The notes under the pieces are model-generated. The model was given only the letters and a program-made list of their open reading frames with translations, did not search any database and was not told the origin of the DNA. The translations under genes and the position numbers were made by a program. Shown here piece by piece: positions 55,881-64,000 of a stretch of DNA of 64,000 bases (positions within the stretch are counted from its first letter, which is position 1; each line of letters begins with the position of its first letter). Where the stretch lies: NCBI RefSeq assembly GCF_007097395.1, contig NZ_VKDC01000006.1, positions 1-64,000 on the forward strand. The letters are read 5' to 3'. This stretch comes from Fulvivirga sp. M361 (GTDB lineage: Bacteria; Bacteroidota; Bacteroidia; Cytophagales; Cyclobacteriaceae).

Positions 55881-56027
55881 GTGATGTTAGTATATATTAG
55901 TAAGTTTATTGTTCTGTACTATTCGTGAAAAGGGCCCTATGTTCTACCTCAATACGAATAAAGAGCAATGAGATCTACAGGTAATGTCAATTAAAATGGA
56001 GCTTAGAAAGTAAAAACCGGTTGTAGC

Positions 56028-57689
56028 ATGAGTAATGTCTGTGGTAACTTTTCAGCGCTGGATCGAAGACTGGCTATAAATATATTAAAAGATATAAAGT
56101 ATGACCTGCTCGTCATAGGCGGAGGTATTACCGGGGCTGGAATAGCCCTGGATGCCGCTACCCGCGGGCTTAGAACGGCGCTGGTGGAACGTGATGATTT
56201 CGCTTCAGGCACCAGTAGCCGGTCAACCAAACTGATCCATGGAGGATTACGTTATCTGAAGCAGTTTGAGATTGCCCTGGTGCGTGAAGTAGGTCGGGAA
56301 AGGGCGATAGTCCATAAAAATGCACCACACCTGGTACCTTCGGAAAAAATGCTTCTTCCGCTTATAAAGGGAGGAACATTCGGACAGTTGACTACATCCA
56401 TCGGACTTATGGTATATGACGTGCTGGCAGGAGTAGAGCGCGGTGATCAACGTAAAATGCTATCTAAAACGGAAGCCTTAAAGAAAGAACCTTTGCTGAA
56501 TGAAGCCGTTCTGGAAGGTGCCGGGGTATATGCCGAATACAGAACGGATGATGCCAGGTTGACGATAGAAGTCATTAAAACGGCTGTGCAATACGGAGCG
56601 GAATGCTTTAATTATGTTTCTGCGCTGGACTTCACTTATGATCACGGGAAGGTGTCCGGGGTGAAAGTAAGAGATTGCTTATCAGATCAGGAATTTGATA
56701 TTGGAGCTAAATATGTAGTTAGTGCGGCGGGACCCTGGGTAGATGAATTGAGAGAAAAAGATCATTCATTAAACGAGAGGAGGTTGCATCTAACCAAAGG
56801 AGTGCATATTGTAATACCGAAAGATAAGTTTCCATTGCAGCAGGCTATCTATTTTGATGTACCTGACGGGCGAATGATCTTTGCCATCCCCAGAGGTTTG
56901 ATTACCTATATAGGAACTACAGATACGGATTATTTTGGAGACAAAGATTACATACGAACAGACAAAAAAGATGTTGAATACCTGTTGGAGGCATCAAATA
57001 ATGCTTTCCCTTCATTAAATCTAACATTAAAGGATGTTGTTTCCAGTTGGGCAGGGCTACGACCTTTGATCCATGAAGAAGGTAAGTCTGCCTCTGAGAT
57101 TTCTCGAAAAGATGAGATCTTTGAGTCAGATACAGGCCTCCTTTCCATCGCCGGTGGTAAGCTGACCGGCTTTCGCAGAATGGCGGAACGTATTGTTGAC
57201 GTGGTAGTGAAAAAATATGTCAAAGAATATGGTGATCAACCACTGGATCAGTGCAAAACGGCTAACTTGCCTCTGAGCGGTGGTGTTTTCTCTAACGCCA
57301 ACGAAGTGAAAGTCCATAAAGCTTCGTTACTCAAAAGATTACAAAAATATGGATTGGATGAATACACAGCATTTTACCTCGTCAGCAATTATGGGAAACA
57401 ATCGGACACCATTATGTCGCTCTTTGAGGAGTTTAAAGATAAACATGTCCACCATCGTTTTTTAAAGGCCGAATGCCGGTTTTGTATTGAAAATGAAATG
57501 ATGTATAATTTAAGGGACTTTTTTATACGTAGAACGGGACGACTTTACTTTGATATTGATAGCGTGAGGGCCTATAAACAGGTGGTGGCAGATTATATGA
57601 TGGGCTGCTTTAAATGGAGTAAAAGCAGGTGGAAGGAAGAGCTAAAAAAACTTGATCAGGAAATTACTAAAGTTTCCGTTTTCAAATAA
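56028..57689 (+). CDS. glpD: FAD-dependent glycerol-3-phosphate dehydrogenase
   Basis: A 553-residue flavoenzyme. The FAD-binding GxGxxG region is DLLVIGGGITGAGIALDAAT (near residue 26), followed by GLRTALVERDDFASGTSSRS and LIHGGLRYL, strong signatures of the GlpD/GlpA family. C-terminal parts include FAIPRGLITYIGTTDTDYFG and a GKLTGFRRMAERIVD segment. It oxidises glycerol-3-phosphate to dihydroxyacetone phosphate and passes electrons to the membrane quinone pool. The next gene, an amylosucrase-type enzyme, starts 2 bp after its stop, so they share a transcript. No glycerol kinase or transporter is adjacent. Confidence 0.92.
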   Translation: MSNVCGNFSALDRRLAINILKDIKYDLLVIGGGITGAGIALDAATRGLRTALVERDDFASGTSSRSTKLIHGGLRYLKQFEIALVREVGRERAIVHKNAPHLVPSEKMLLPLIKGGTFGQLTTSIGLMVYDVLAGVERGDQRKMLSKTEALKKEPLLNEAVLEGAGVYAEYRTDDARLTIEVIKTAVQYGAECFNYVSALDFTYDHGKVSGVKVRDCLSDQEFDIGAKYVVSAAGPWVDELREKDHSLNERRLHLTKGVHIVIPKDKFPLQQAIYFDVPDGRMIFAIPRGLITYIGTTDTDYFGDKDYIRTDKKDVEYLLEASNNAFPSLNLTLKDVVSSWAGLRPLIHEEGKSASEISRKDEIFESDTGLLSIAGGKLTGFRRMAERIVDVVVKKYVKEYGDQPLDQCKTANLPLSGGVFSNANEVKVHKASLLKRLQKYGLDEYTAFYLVSNYGKQSDTIMSLFEEFKDKHVHHRFLKAECRFCIENEMMYNLRDFFIRRTGRLYFDIDSVRAYKQVVADYMMGCFKWSKSRWKEELKKLDQEITKVSVFK

Positions 57690-57691
57690 GT

Positions 57692-59638
57692 ATGTATCAT
57701 CCAAAAGCGCATATTTTACTTAAAGAACTACTGTCTGATCTACCTGTTAAACTCCGGGAAGACCAGGATTTCATCCTTCGTTTAACAGCTAATTTTCCAG
57801 AGCTATACAGCAGATTTCAAGTGCTTTACGGGCAGCGTGATGATATCGATTTTCAACTCACTACCTTGGTGAATATGCTTGCGGTGAGTTATGAGGGGAG
57901 GTCTGAAAAGCTTAGAGAGACAGATCTGAGCAGGACAAGAGATGAAGGCTGGCATCTGTCTGAGAAGATTGCCGGGATGACACTATACCTTGATCGGTTT
58001 TGTGATAACCTCAAAAGTTTTATATCCAAAATTGATTACTTATGTGAACTAGGGGTTAACCTGGTACATTTGATGCCATTGATGAAGGGGCCTGAAGAAA
58101 AGAATGATGGCGGATATGCTGTGAGCGATTATCAAAAAATAGATCCGCGGTATGGTACAAATGCAGAACTGAAGAACGTCATTTCAGGGTTGCACAAAAA
58201 GGACATGTACTTAATGATGGACCTGGTGGTCAATCACACCTCAGATCAGCATAAGTGGGCTAAAGAAGCACGGAAGGGCAATAAGCAGTACCAGGATTAT
58301 TATTATTTATTTGAAGACAGGATCGTACCAGACCTGTTTGAACGTTCTTTACCTGAGATATTCCCTGAAAATTCACCGGAAAATTTCACCTATAGTAAAG
58401 AAATGGACCGTTGGGTGATGACCGTTTTTAATGATTACCAATGGGACCTGAATTATGCCAACCCTGAAGTGTTGATTAAAATGATCCGTATGCTACTTAC
58501 CCAGGCGAATTGGGGTGTGGATATCTTTCGTCTGGATGCAGTGGCATTCTTATGGAAACAGCTGGGTACCAGCAGTCAAAACCTTCCTGAAGCTCATATT
58601 GTTTTGCAACTCTTTAAACTGTGTACTCAAATTGTGGCCCCGGGCGTTGCACTTTTAGCAGAAGCCATTGTTTCACCTGATGAAATTGTCAAATACTTTG
58701 GCGGGTCAAAAACCCACAACGACGAATGTGACATAGCTTATAATGCCACATTGATGGCTTTGCTCTGGGATGCTATCGCAACTCACAATGCTAAGGTGCT
58801 GAATGAAGGTATGAGGTCTATGCCCCCGAAACCCGCTGGTAGTACCTGGATTAATTATGTGAGATGTCATGATGACATAGGATTGGGTTATGAGGACGAA
58901 GCTATTCATAATGCCGGTTATACACCCTATTCACATCGCAGGTTTATAGTAGACTTCTTTACGGGACAATTTGAAGGCTCCTTCGCCGAAGGTATGCCTT
59001 TTATGTTCAACCCAAAGAATGGCGATGCCCGCATTTCAGGTTCATTAGCCTCGTTGGCCGGATTGGAAGTGTCGTTAAAAACCGGGGTTAAGGCCAATGT
59101 GAAAAAGGCGGTGAATAGAATAATCCTGTTGCATTCCGTTGTCATTTCTTTTGGAGGTATTCCTATGTTATACTATGGGGATGAAATAGCGACATTAAAT
59201 GATTACACATTTTTGGATGATCCAAAAAGATCAGATGACAACCGTTGGATACACAGACCTCGGATAGACTGGGAGGTCAATTCAAAACGGAAAGAACGTG
59301 GTACTCCACAGCATACCGTTTTTACAGCTCTCAAAAGAATGCTTAAAGTAAGGTCTGAGTCACCTGAATGGGCAGATCATAATAACTGCAAAATTTTGGA
59401 TGTTGAAAATGAGCATCTGTTTTGTTTTGAAAGGAAGTCTCAGACGGACATCACCTTTGTTATCGCCAACTTTAAGGACAGACCTCAGCGTGTACATAAA
59501 GATTGGCTGGTAGCATGTCTCCATGTCGGTGTTTACTGGGACAAATACACGGATAAACCTATACAATTGGACGAAGGTTGGCTGACCCTTGATCCCTATC
59601 AATTTGTATGGCTGGTGAACAAGGTAAAAAGGATATGA
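57692..59638 (+). CDS. Amylosucrase-type GH13 enzyme
   Basis: A 648-residue cytoplasmic protein without signal peptide. GH13 active-site residues are D282 (nucleophile, FRLDAVAFLW), E324 (acid/base, LLAEAIVSPD) and D394 (RCHDDIGL). Spacing and neighbouring text (LGTSSQNLPEAH, IAYNATLMALLWD, DGSFAEG-like FEGSFAEGMPFMFNP) resemble Neisseria amylosucrase. The Asp139 of NDGGYAVS and the arginine in HRPRIDW, which close the sucrose pocket in amylosucrase, are kept. It would split sucrose and extend alpha-glucan, or hydrolyse sucrose or a related glucoside. The N-terminal helical domain (1-90) is also typical. It directly follows glpD. Confidence 0.88.
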   Translation: MYHPKAHILLKELLSDLPVKLREDQDFILRLTANFPELYSRFQVLYGQRDDIDFQLTTLVNMLAVSYEGRSEKLRETDLSRTRDEGWHLSEKIAGMTLYLDRFCDNLKSFISKIDYLCELGVNLVHLMPLMKGPEEKNDGGYAVSDYQKIDPRYGTNAELKNVISGLHKKDMYLMMDLVVNHTSDQHKWAKEARKGNKQYQDYYYLFEDRIVPDLFERSLPEIFPENSPENFTYSKEMDRWVMTVFNDYQWDLNYANPEVLIKMIRMLLTQANWGVDIFRLDAVAFLWKQLGTSSQNLPEAHIVLQLFKLCTQIVAPGVALLAEAIVSPDEIVKYFGGSKTHNDECDIAYNATLMALLWDAIATHNAKVLNEGMRSMPPKPAGSTWINYVRCHDDIGLGYEDEAIHNAGYTPYSHRRFIVDFFTGQFEGSFAEGMPFMFNPKNGDARISGSLASLAGLEVSLKTGVKANVKKAVNRIILLHSVVISFGGIPMLYYGDEIATLNDYTFLDDPKRSDDNRWIHRPRIDWEVNSKRKERGTPQHTVFTALKRMLKVRSESPEWADHNNCKILDVENEHLFCFERKSQTDITFVIANFKDRPQRVHKDWLVACLHVGVYWDKYTDKPIQLDEGWLTLDPYQFVWLVNKVKRI

Positions 59639-59695
59639 ATGTACCGGGTCATTGTAAAACTAAGAGTGTTTAGCTGAATTTCAACTTCAATACGA

Positions 59696-60610
59696 ATGAG
59701 TAAAAGGATGATATGGGGTATCGATCTGGGGGGCACTAAAATAGAAGGTGTGGTGCTGGACAGACAAAGTAATAACCAGGTGATACTTAGAAAAAGGCTG
59801 GCCACAGAGGCGGATAGAGGTTATGAGCATATTCTCCACCAGATTAAAAAGCTGATCGGTGAAATGTCAGATGAGGTGGGAGACCGTCCTGAGATTATAG
59901 GCATAGGCACTCCCGGCGCCCTGGACCCTCATACCCGGCTATTAAAGAATAGCAATTCAACAGCGCTTAATGGAAAGGCTTTCAAGACTGATTTAGAGAC
60001 TTTGTTAGGTATCCCGATAAAAATAGCAAATGATGCCAACTGCTTTGCATTGGCAGAGACCCGGATTGGTGTGGTAAAAGATATCTGCCCGGAGGCAGAA
60101 GTGGTATTTGGAGTAATTATGGGTACAGGTGTCGGTGGAGGAGTAGTAGTTCGTGGCCGGGTAATTAATGGAAGTCAAGGTATAGGAGGAGAGTGGGGCC
60201 ATAATTTTTTGGATGAATCCGGTGGGGAGTGTTATTGTGGGAAAACTGGATGCGTAGAACGTGTTATAGCAGGTCCATCGTTACAGCGTTACTATCATGA
60301 GATTTCCGGCCGGGAAAAAACGCTCAAAGAGATCGTAGCCCTGGGAGCTACCGGTGATCCTTATGCTCAACAGACCCTGGACAGGTTGGTCCACTTTTTT
60401 GGATTGGGGATATCAGCAGTTATCAATATTCTTGACCCTGACATTATTGTGCTTGGAGGTGGCGTAGGCAACATAGAAATACTTTATACCAAAGGGGTAG
60501 AAGCAGCAGCTAAACATACCTTTAATACACGCTTTGATACACGTATCGTGAAACCGAAACTGGGAGATAGCGCCGGTGTATTTGGTGCGGCTTTTTTGGT
60601 AGAAGAATAA
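59696..60610 (+). CDS. ROK-family sugar kinase
   Basis: A 304-residue protein. The ATP-binding start is MSKRMIWGIDLGGTKIEGVV. The ROK zinc site is GGECYCGKTGCVERVIAGPS (CxCGxxGCxE). Catalytic Asp is in KIANDANCFAL. It has no DNA-binding domain, so it is a kinase, not a NagC-type repressor. It probably phosphorylates glucose or fructose released by the trehalase, GH65 and amylosucrase-like enzymes. It begins 57 bp after the amylosucrase-type gene. Confidence 0.9.
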   Translation: MSKRMIWGIDLGGTKIEGVVLDRQSNNQVILRKRLATEADRGYEHILHQIKKLIGEMSDEVGDRPEIIGIGTPGALDPHTRLLKNSNSTALNGKAFKTDLETLLGIPIKIANDANCFALAETRIGVVKDICPEAEVVFGVIMGTGVGGGVVVRGRVINGSQGIGGEWGHNFLDESGGECYCGKTGCVERVIAGPSLQRYYHEISGREKTLKEIVALGATGDPYAQQTLDRLVHFFGLGISAVINILDPDIIVLGGGVGNIEILYTKGVEAAAKHTFNTRFDTRIVKPKLGDSAGVFGAAFLVEE

Positions 60611-60710
60611 GTGCATTATTTTTAATATCCTCTCTGTTGGTTGGATCCTTTTATTTTCAGCCTATGGCAGGCCTGAATCAGATACATATATTCTCTATCT
60701 TCGCGGCACT

Positions 60711-62042
60711 ATGCCGAAGCTACGTGCCAATACACCTTTTGACCCTGCCAGGTGGCCCTTTTTTTACGGCTGGATCATACTGATTTGCGGCGCTTTGGGT
60801 GTAGTGATGAGTGTGCCGGGGCAAACGATGGGGGTTTCAGTATTTACCGATCCGCTTATAGAGGTGCTGGGGCTTTCCAGGGACCAGTTAAGCATCGCCT
60901 ATATGCTTGGCACCATAGGTAGCTCATTTCTTCTTCCCTGGGCCGGTAGAAAGTATGACCGTTGGGGGGCTCGTTCCCTGGCGCTGACTTCTTCTGTTGG
61001 CTTGGGTTGTGTCCTTCTTTTCCTGAGTCTTGTCGATCATTTTCTTTTTGATCTGCTAGCGCTGACCAATTCGTTATTCATTGTCATCATTATGACCATA
61101 GGCTTTCTCTTTTTACGCTTTTTCGGGCAAGGAGTACTGACTATGACCTCCAGGAATATGATGATGGAATGGTTTGACAAAAGGAGAGGTTTTGCCACAG
61201 GTTTTAGCAATGTATTTGTGTCGCTGGCATTTTCAGCTTCTCCCGTTTTTCTTTATTATCTTATCGACTCTTTCAGCTGGCAGGGTGCCTGGCAGTTTAT
61301 GGCCTTGTTAGCCGGAGTCCTTTTTCCCATTTTTATTATTCTCTTTTTTCGCGATAAGCCGGAAGACAGTGGCCTTAAGCCCGATGGTAACTATAACAAG
61401 GCAGCCAAGGTGACCAAGCACCTGTTTCCCGTGGTGAAAGAATACACGAGAAAAGAAGCTTTACGTAGTTATCCGTTTTGGGTTTTTGCGCTGATGTTGT
61501 CCATGCAAGGTCTGTATATTACAGGGTTTACGTTTCATGTCATCTCTATTTTCAAAGAATCAGGTTTGTCAGAAACCCAGGCAATCACCATATTCCAGCC
61601 TTCTGCTGTGATAGCGGTTATAGTAACGCTCACGGGCAGCAGTATTAGTGACCATGTTCCCTTGAAGTACCTGTTATACGCTTTGGGTATTGGGGGATGT
61701 ATTGCCATTTCAGGAGTTATATTTTTGAGTGACCTGGAAATAGCCTATTATATGATCATTGCGGGTTCGGGTATTACTACCGGAGTTTTCAGTGTTTTGA
61801 CCTCTGTTACCTGGCCTCGATATTATGGCCGGCAACATCTTGGGGCCATTTCCGGTCAATTTACCATGATGATCGTCTTCGGCAGTGCCCTTGGCCCCAT
61901 ACTTTTTAGTACTTCACTTACTTACCTGGGCTCATACCAGTCTGCCGGATGGGTTTGTTTTGCTATATACGGTTTGTTAACGCTTGCAGCTTTGAAAGCG
62001 GATAATCCGCAGAAGAGATTTTATTCATCGCATGAAGAATAG
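60711..62042 (+). CDS. MFS transporter
   Basis: A 443-residue protein with 12 membrane segments. The loop after the second pair contains GRKYDRWGARSLAL, the G-x-x-x-D/E-R-x-G-x-R/K motif A of the major facilitator superfamily, and SMQGLYITGFTFHVISIFKE opens the second half. It belongs to the group around oxalate/formate- or monocarboxylate-type MFS proteins by outline, but the substrate is unknown. The gene is 100 bp after the ROK kinase on the same strand, so it probably belongs to the locus. Confidence 0.85.
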   Translation: MPKLRANTPFDPARWPFFYGWIILICGALGVVMSVPGQTMGVSVFTDPLIEVLGLSRDQLSIAYMLGTIGSSFLLPWAGRKYDRWGARSLALTSSVGLGCVLLFLSLVDHFLFDLLALTNSLFIVIIMTIGFLFLRFFGQGVLTMTSRNMMMEWFDKRRGFATGFSNVFVSLAFSASPVFLYYLIDSFSWQGAWQFMALLAGVLFPIFIILFFRDKPEDSGLKPDGNYNKAAKVTKHLFPVVKEYTRKEALRSYPFWVFALMLSMQGLYITGFTFHVISIFKESGLSETQAITIFQPSAVIAVIVTLTGSSISDHVPLKYLLYALGIGGCIAISGVIFLSDLEIAYYMIIAGSGITTGVFSVLTSVTWPRYYGRQHLGAISGQFTMMIVFGSALGPILFSTSLTYLGSYQSAGWVCFAIYGLLTLAALKADNPQKRFYSSHEE

Positions 62043-62255
62043 GTATGAAGAAGTCAGATTGCGCATTAAACGCCTGGTTGTAGAAGTACCTGAAAAAAAT
62101 TCAACATTACACTGAAAACACTTCATACATGAGTTAAGGTTTGTACCTGGGGGTATTCATATGTTTGTTAGCAGGTTCTGGGAGACAGCTATAATCAATT
62201 CCAATTAACCCATTTATTGGAATCCAGTACTTGCAATCTAAGTGAAGTGAATTTT

Positions 62256-62807
62256 ATGGATTACCAGGGAATCATTCAAAACATTACGAGTAAGGCCGTT
62301 AGAGAGATAAGCAAGATGTCAAATGCTGATCTCAACGCGAAGCCATCACAGAAAGCCTGGTCCAAAAAAGAGATACTAGGTCATCTAATTGATTCTGCTT
62401 TTAATAATCACCAAAGAATTGTCCGGGCAGTAAAACAATCAAACCTCATTTTCGCAGGTTACGACCAGGACGAGTGGGTCATTAGGAATGGCTATCAGCA
62501 CAGGGATATTCATGAACTTTTGCAGCTTTGGGAATTCACCAATTCCCATCTTGTTCATGCGATAAATAGTTTGCCTGAAGAGTTTCCTGATAAGAGATTT
62601 TGTGAACATAATCTGGACCAGATAGGTATGAACCCATTTCCTGCCTCTCAGGCTGCAACGCTGGCGTACCTTATATGGGACTATGTGCATCATATGGAAG
62701 GACATCTGGGGCAGATCCTTCCGACGTATGAAAAGATAAATGATACTTTTCAAATGGCTGAAGGACTACGGGAACCGGAAGCTGTGCCCTGGCTGGCGTT
62801 TCGTTAA
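62256..62807 (+). CDS. DinB-like four-helix metal protein
   Basis: A 183-residue protein from the ATG at 62256; a TTG at 62217 would add 13 residues without family character. DinB/YfiT-type marks are SKKEILGHLIDSAFNNHQRI (first His), WEFTNSHLVHAINSL and AYLIWDYVHHMEGHLGQILP (final His cluster). Three His residues form a metal site. Related proteins include thiol-transferases and nucleases, and the function here is unknown. It is followed 30 bp later by a racemase gene, so they may be co-transcribed. Confidence 0.8.
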   Translation: MDYQGIIQNITSKAVREISKMSNADLNAKPSQKAWSKKEILGHLIDSAFNNHQRIVRAVKQSNLIFAGYDQDEWVIRNGYQHRDIHELLQLWEFTNSHLVHAINSLPEEFPDKRFCEHNLDQIGMNPFPASQAATLAYLIWDYVHHMEGHLGQILPTYEKINDTFQMAEGLREPEAVPWLAFR

Positions 62808-62837
62808 TTACTATCATCAGAATAAAAGTAAAGTGTA

Positions 62838-63533
62838 ATGAAAACAATAGGATTAATAGGAGGGATGAGCTGGGAATCATCCAAAGTATACTATAAGCTC
62901 ATTAATGAAAGAGTGAAGGAATTGCTGGGAGGCACACATTCCTGCAAAAGCATTATGATCTCTGTCGATTTTAATGAAATAGAGCGTCTTACATTTGAAA
63001 ACAAATGGGATGAAATAGGAGAGATGATGGCGGCTTGTGCCCAACAATTAGAGCAGGCAGGAGCAGATATTATACTTCTCTGCACGAATACAATACATAT
63101 GGTGAGCGATGCGATCACTCAAAGCGTAACCATACCATTTTTACACATTGCTGAAGCTACAGGCCAGGAAATATCATCCCAAAAATTAAAAAAAGTAGCC
63201 TTACTGGGCACTAAATTTACAATGGAAAAAGACTTCTATACAGGGATCCTGAAGAAGAGATACGGTTTAGAAGTAGTGATACCCCGGGAAGAAGACCGGC
63301 AAATAGTGCATGACCTCATTTACAATGAATTAGTGCTGGGTAAGTTCACCACGGCGTCGAAGGAAAAATGTAAGCGTATCATTGGGCAATTGGTAATAGA
63401 GGGCGCTGAAGGGGTCATTTTAGGATGTACGGAGCTGCCGTTACTTATTCCATCGCAAGAATTGGACGTACCCTCTTTTGATACCAGTAAGATACATGCC
63501 TATAAAGGGGTGGAATGGGCATTGGACGGATAA
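62838..63533 (+). CDS. Aspartate/glutamate racemase-family protein
   Basis: A 231-residue enzyme with both catalytic cysteines of the family: Cys82 in ADIILLCTNTIH and Cys197 in GVILGCTELPLLI. It starts MKTIGLIGGMSWESSKVYYK, the usual N-terminus. Members racemise or isomerise aspartate, glutamate or hydantoins through two-Cys acid/base catalysis. The presence of both Cys argues for racemase activity, probably on aspartate. Cytoplasmic. Confidence 0.9.
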   Translation: MKTIGLIGGMSWESSKVYYKLINERVKELLGGTHSCKSIMISVDFNEIERLTFENKWDEIGEMMAACAQQLEQAGADIILLCTNTIHMVSDAITQSVTIPFLHIAEATGQEISSQKLKKVALLGTKFTMEKDFYTGILKKRYGLEVVIPREEDRQIVHDLIYNELVLGKFTTASKEKCKRIIGQLVIEGAEGVILGCTELPLLIPSQELDVPSFDTSKIHAYKGVEWALDG

Positions 63534-63580
63534 GAATTAAAACGTCTCAAGCCTGACGTTCTGAAATTATTACAACGATA

Positions 63581-64000
63581 TCAAAGTCTTCGGTCTGTAA
63601 CACACCTGGCTTCCTCAGCTTGCAGGCTATCCGAGGTCAGGTGTCGCCACCTGAATCTTTTTGAGAATGGATGTGACTTGCCTTCAGCCATATCCGCAGT
63701 TAATTCTCCCAACAAAGGCGCCATTTTAAAAGCATGACCGCTTCCCCCGGTGCTTACTGAAAGGCCTTTTATGTCAGGATGATTGTCAATCCAAAAGTGT
63801 CCGTCCAGTGTGTCCGTGTACAGGCATAAACGTGTATTTACCAGTGGGGCATCCTTGAGTTCAGGGAATGCATATTGTAGCATAGTGCGCAAATCCCGGA
63901 TATTTTCCTGGCCTACGTGCCTGTCATCTTTGTCAGGATGAATAACTGTACCGGCAGCATGTTTTGCAAATTTAATAATCCCATGCTTGGGTAGAAAGGG
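63581..64000 (-). CDS. FAD-dependent oxidoreductase, C-terminal part (5' end off the window)
   Basis: The frame is open to the window edge and gives 139 codons. The C-terminal region contains RLCLYTDTLDGHFWIDNHPD, then STGGSGHAFKMAPLLGELTA. These are the substrate-domain and final FAD-binding segments (GGSGHxFK) of sarcosine oxidase/N-methyltryptophan oxidase-type flavoenzymes (DAO family). The substrate cannot be told from this part. The C-terminus is about 20 residues longer than I would expect (RWRHLTSDSLQAEEARCVTD). It is convergent with the racemase gene. Confidence 0.82.
   Translation of the reverse strand, partial: PFLPKHGIIKFAKHAAGTVIHPDKDDRHVGQENIRDLRTMLQYAFPELKDAPLVNTRLCLYTDTLDGHFWIDNHPDIKGLSVSTGGSGHAFKMAPLLGELTADMAEGKSHPFSKRFRWRHLTSDSLQAEEARCVTDRRL

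Noticed and set aside
63541-63560. Hairpin aacgtc/gacgtt between the convergent racemase and oxidoreductase
   Set aside because: The stem has only 6 bp and the T-run on the minus strand is short, so it is too weak to call a terminator.
1-64000. CRISPR arrays, tRNA or rRNA genes, riboswitches
   Set aside because: No regularly spaced repeats and no recognisable RNA gene signatures were found by eye.

Overview
The window looks like chromosome of a member of the Bacteroidota, most likely a Cytophagales-type bacterium. The evidence is two SusC/SusD outer-membrane nutrient-uptake pairs, a secreted enzyme with a C-terminal type IX secretion sorting domain, large VPS10/BNR repeat proteins, tandem VCBS/UnbV lipoproteins, a DUF4476 protein, and the lack of strong Shine-Dalgarno sites. 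No tRNA, rRNA, CRISPR array, plasmid origin or intact insertion sequence was seen.

Layout. Bases 1-1750 are a graveyard: the tail of an IS66-type transposase, a DUF5615/PIN-like toxin with an internal stop, an intact small antitoxin followed by a broken ParE/RelE toxin, and small hairpin repeats. Bases 1.75-13.5 kb hold a coiled-coil envelope protein, a CBS-pair protein, two large VPS10/BNR proteins flanking an H-NOX-like gene, a DUF1571 protein and a secreted small protein. Bases 14.3-16.7 kb are a compact minus-strand alkylation-repair operon (ada, a PF09859-type oxygenase, a separate small Ada metal-site-like protein, alkB), preceded by an EamA-type transporter. Bases 17.9-25.6 kb are mostly single genes: DUF1801, DUF4476, an SRPBCC protein, a desaturase next to a cold-shock gene, a D-2-hydroxyacid dehydrogenase, a lipoprotein and a hemolysin-III-type membrane protein.

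Bases 25.8-37.4 kb look like a small regulated locus. A TetR-type gene, a SusC/SusD pair and a type I phosphodiesterase are each preceded by the same palindrome (core TTGAATGAATGTTCAA, one mismatch in the third copy). At the first two copies the palindrome overlaps a plausible -33 promoter element. A T9SS-exported alginate-lyase-like enzyme and an IS982-type remnant lie between them.

Bases 37.4-62.0 kb are a long plus-strand carbohydrate locus: SusC/SusD, two paralogous VCBS/UnbV lipoproteins, a GH65 enzyme, a PAP2/vanadium-haloperoxidase-type lipoprotein, a GH37 trehalase lipoprotein, an SSS symporter, GlpD, an amylosucrase-type GH13 enzyme, a ROK sugar kinase and an MFS transporter. Several joints overlap by 4 nt (ATGA). 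I infer uptake and breakdown of small glucosides, perhaps compatible solutes such as trehalose, sucrose or glycerol glucosides. The window ends with a DinB-like protein, an aspartate/glutamate racemase-family protein and the 3' part of a minus-strand FAD oxidoreductase.

All calls come from reading the sequence by eye and from family knowledge; no searches were run.
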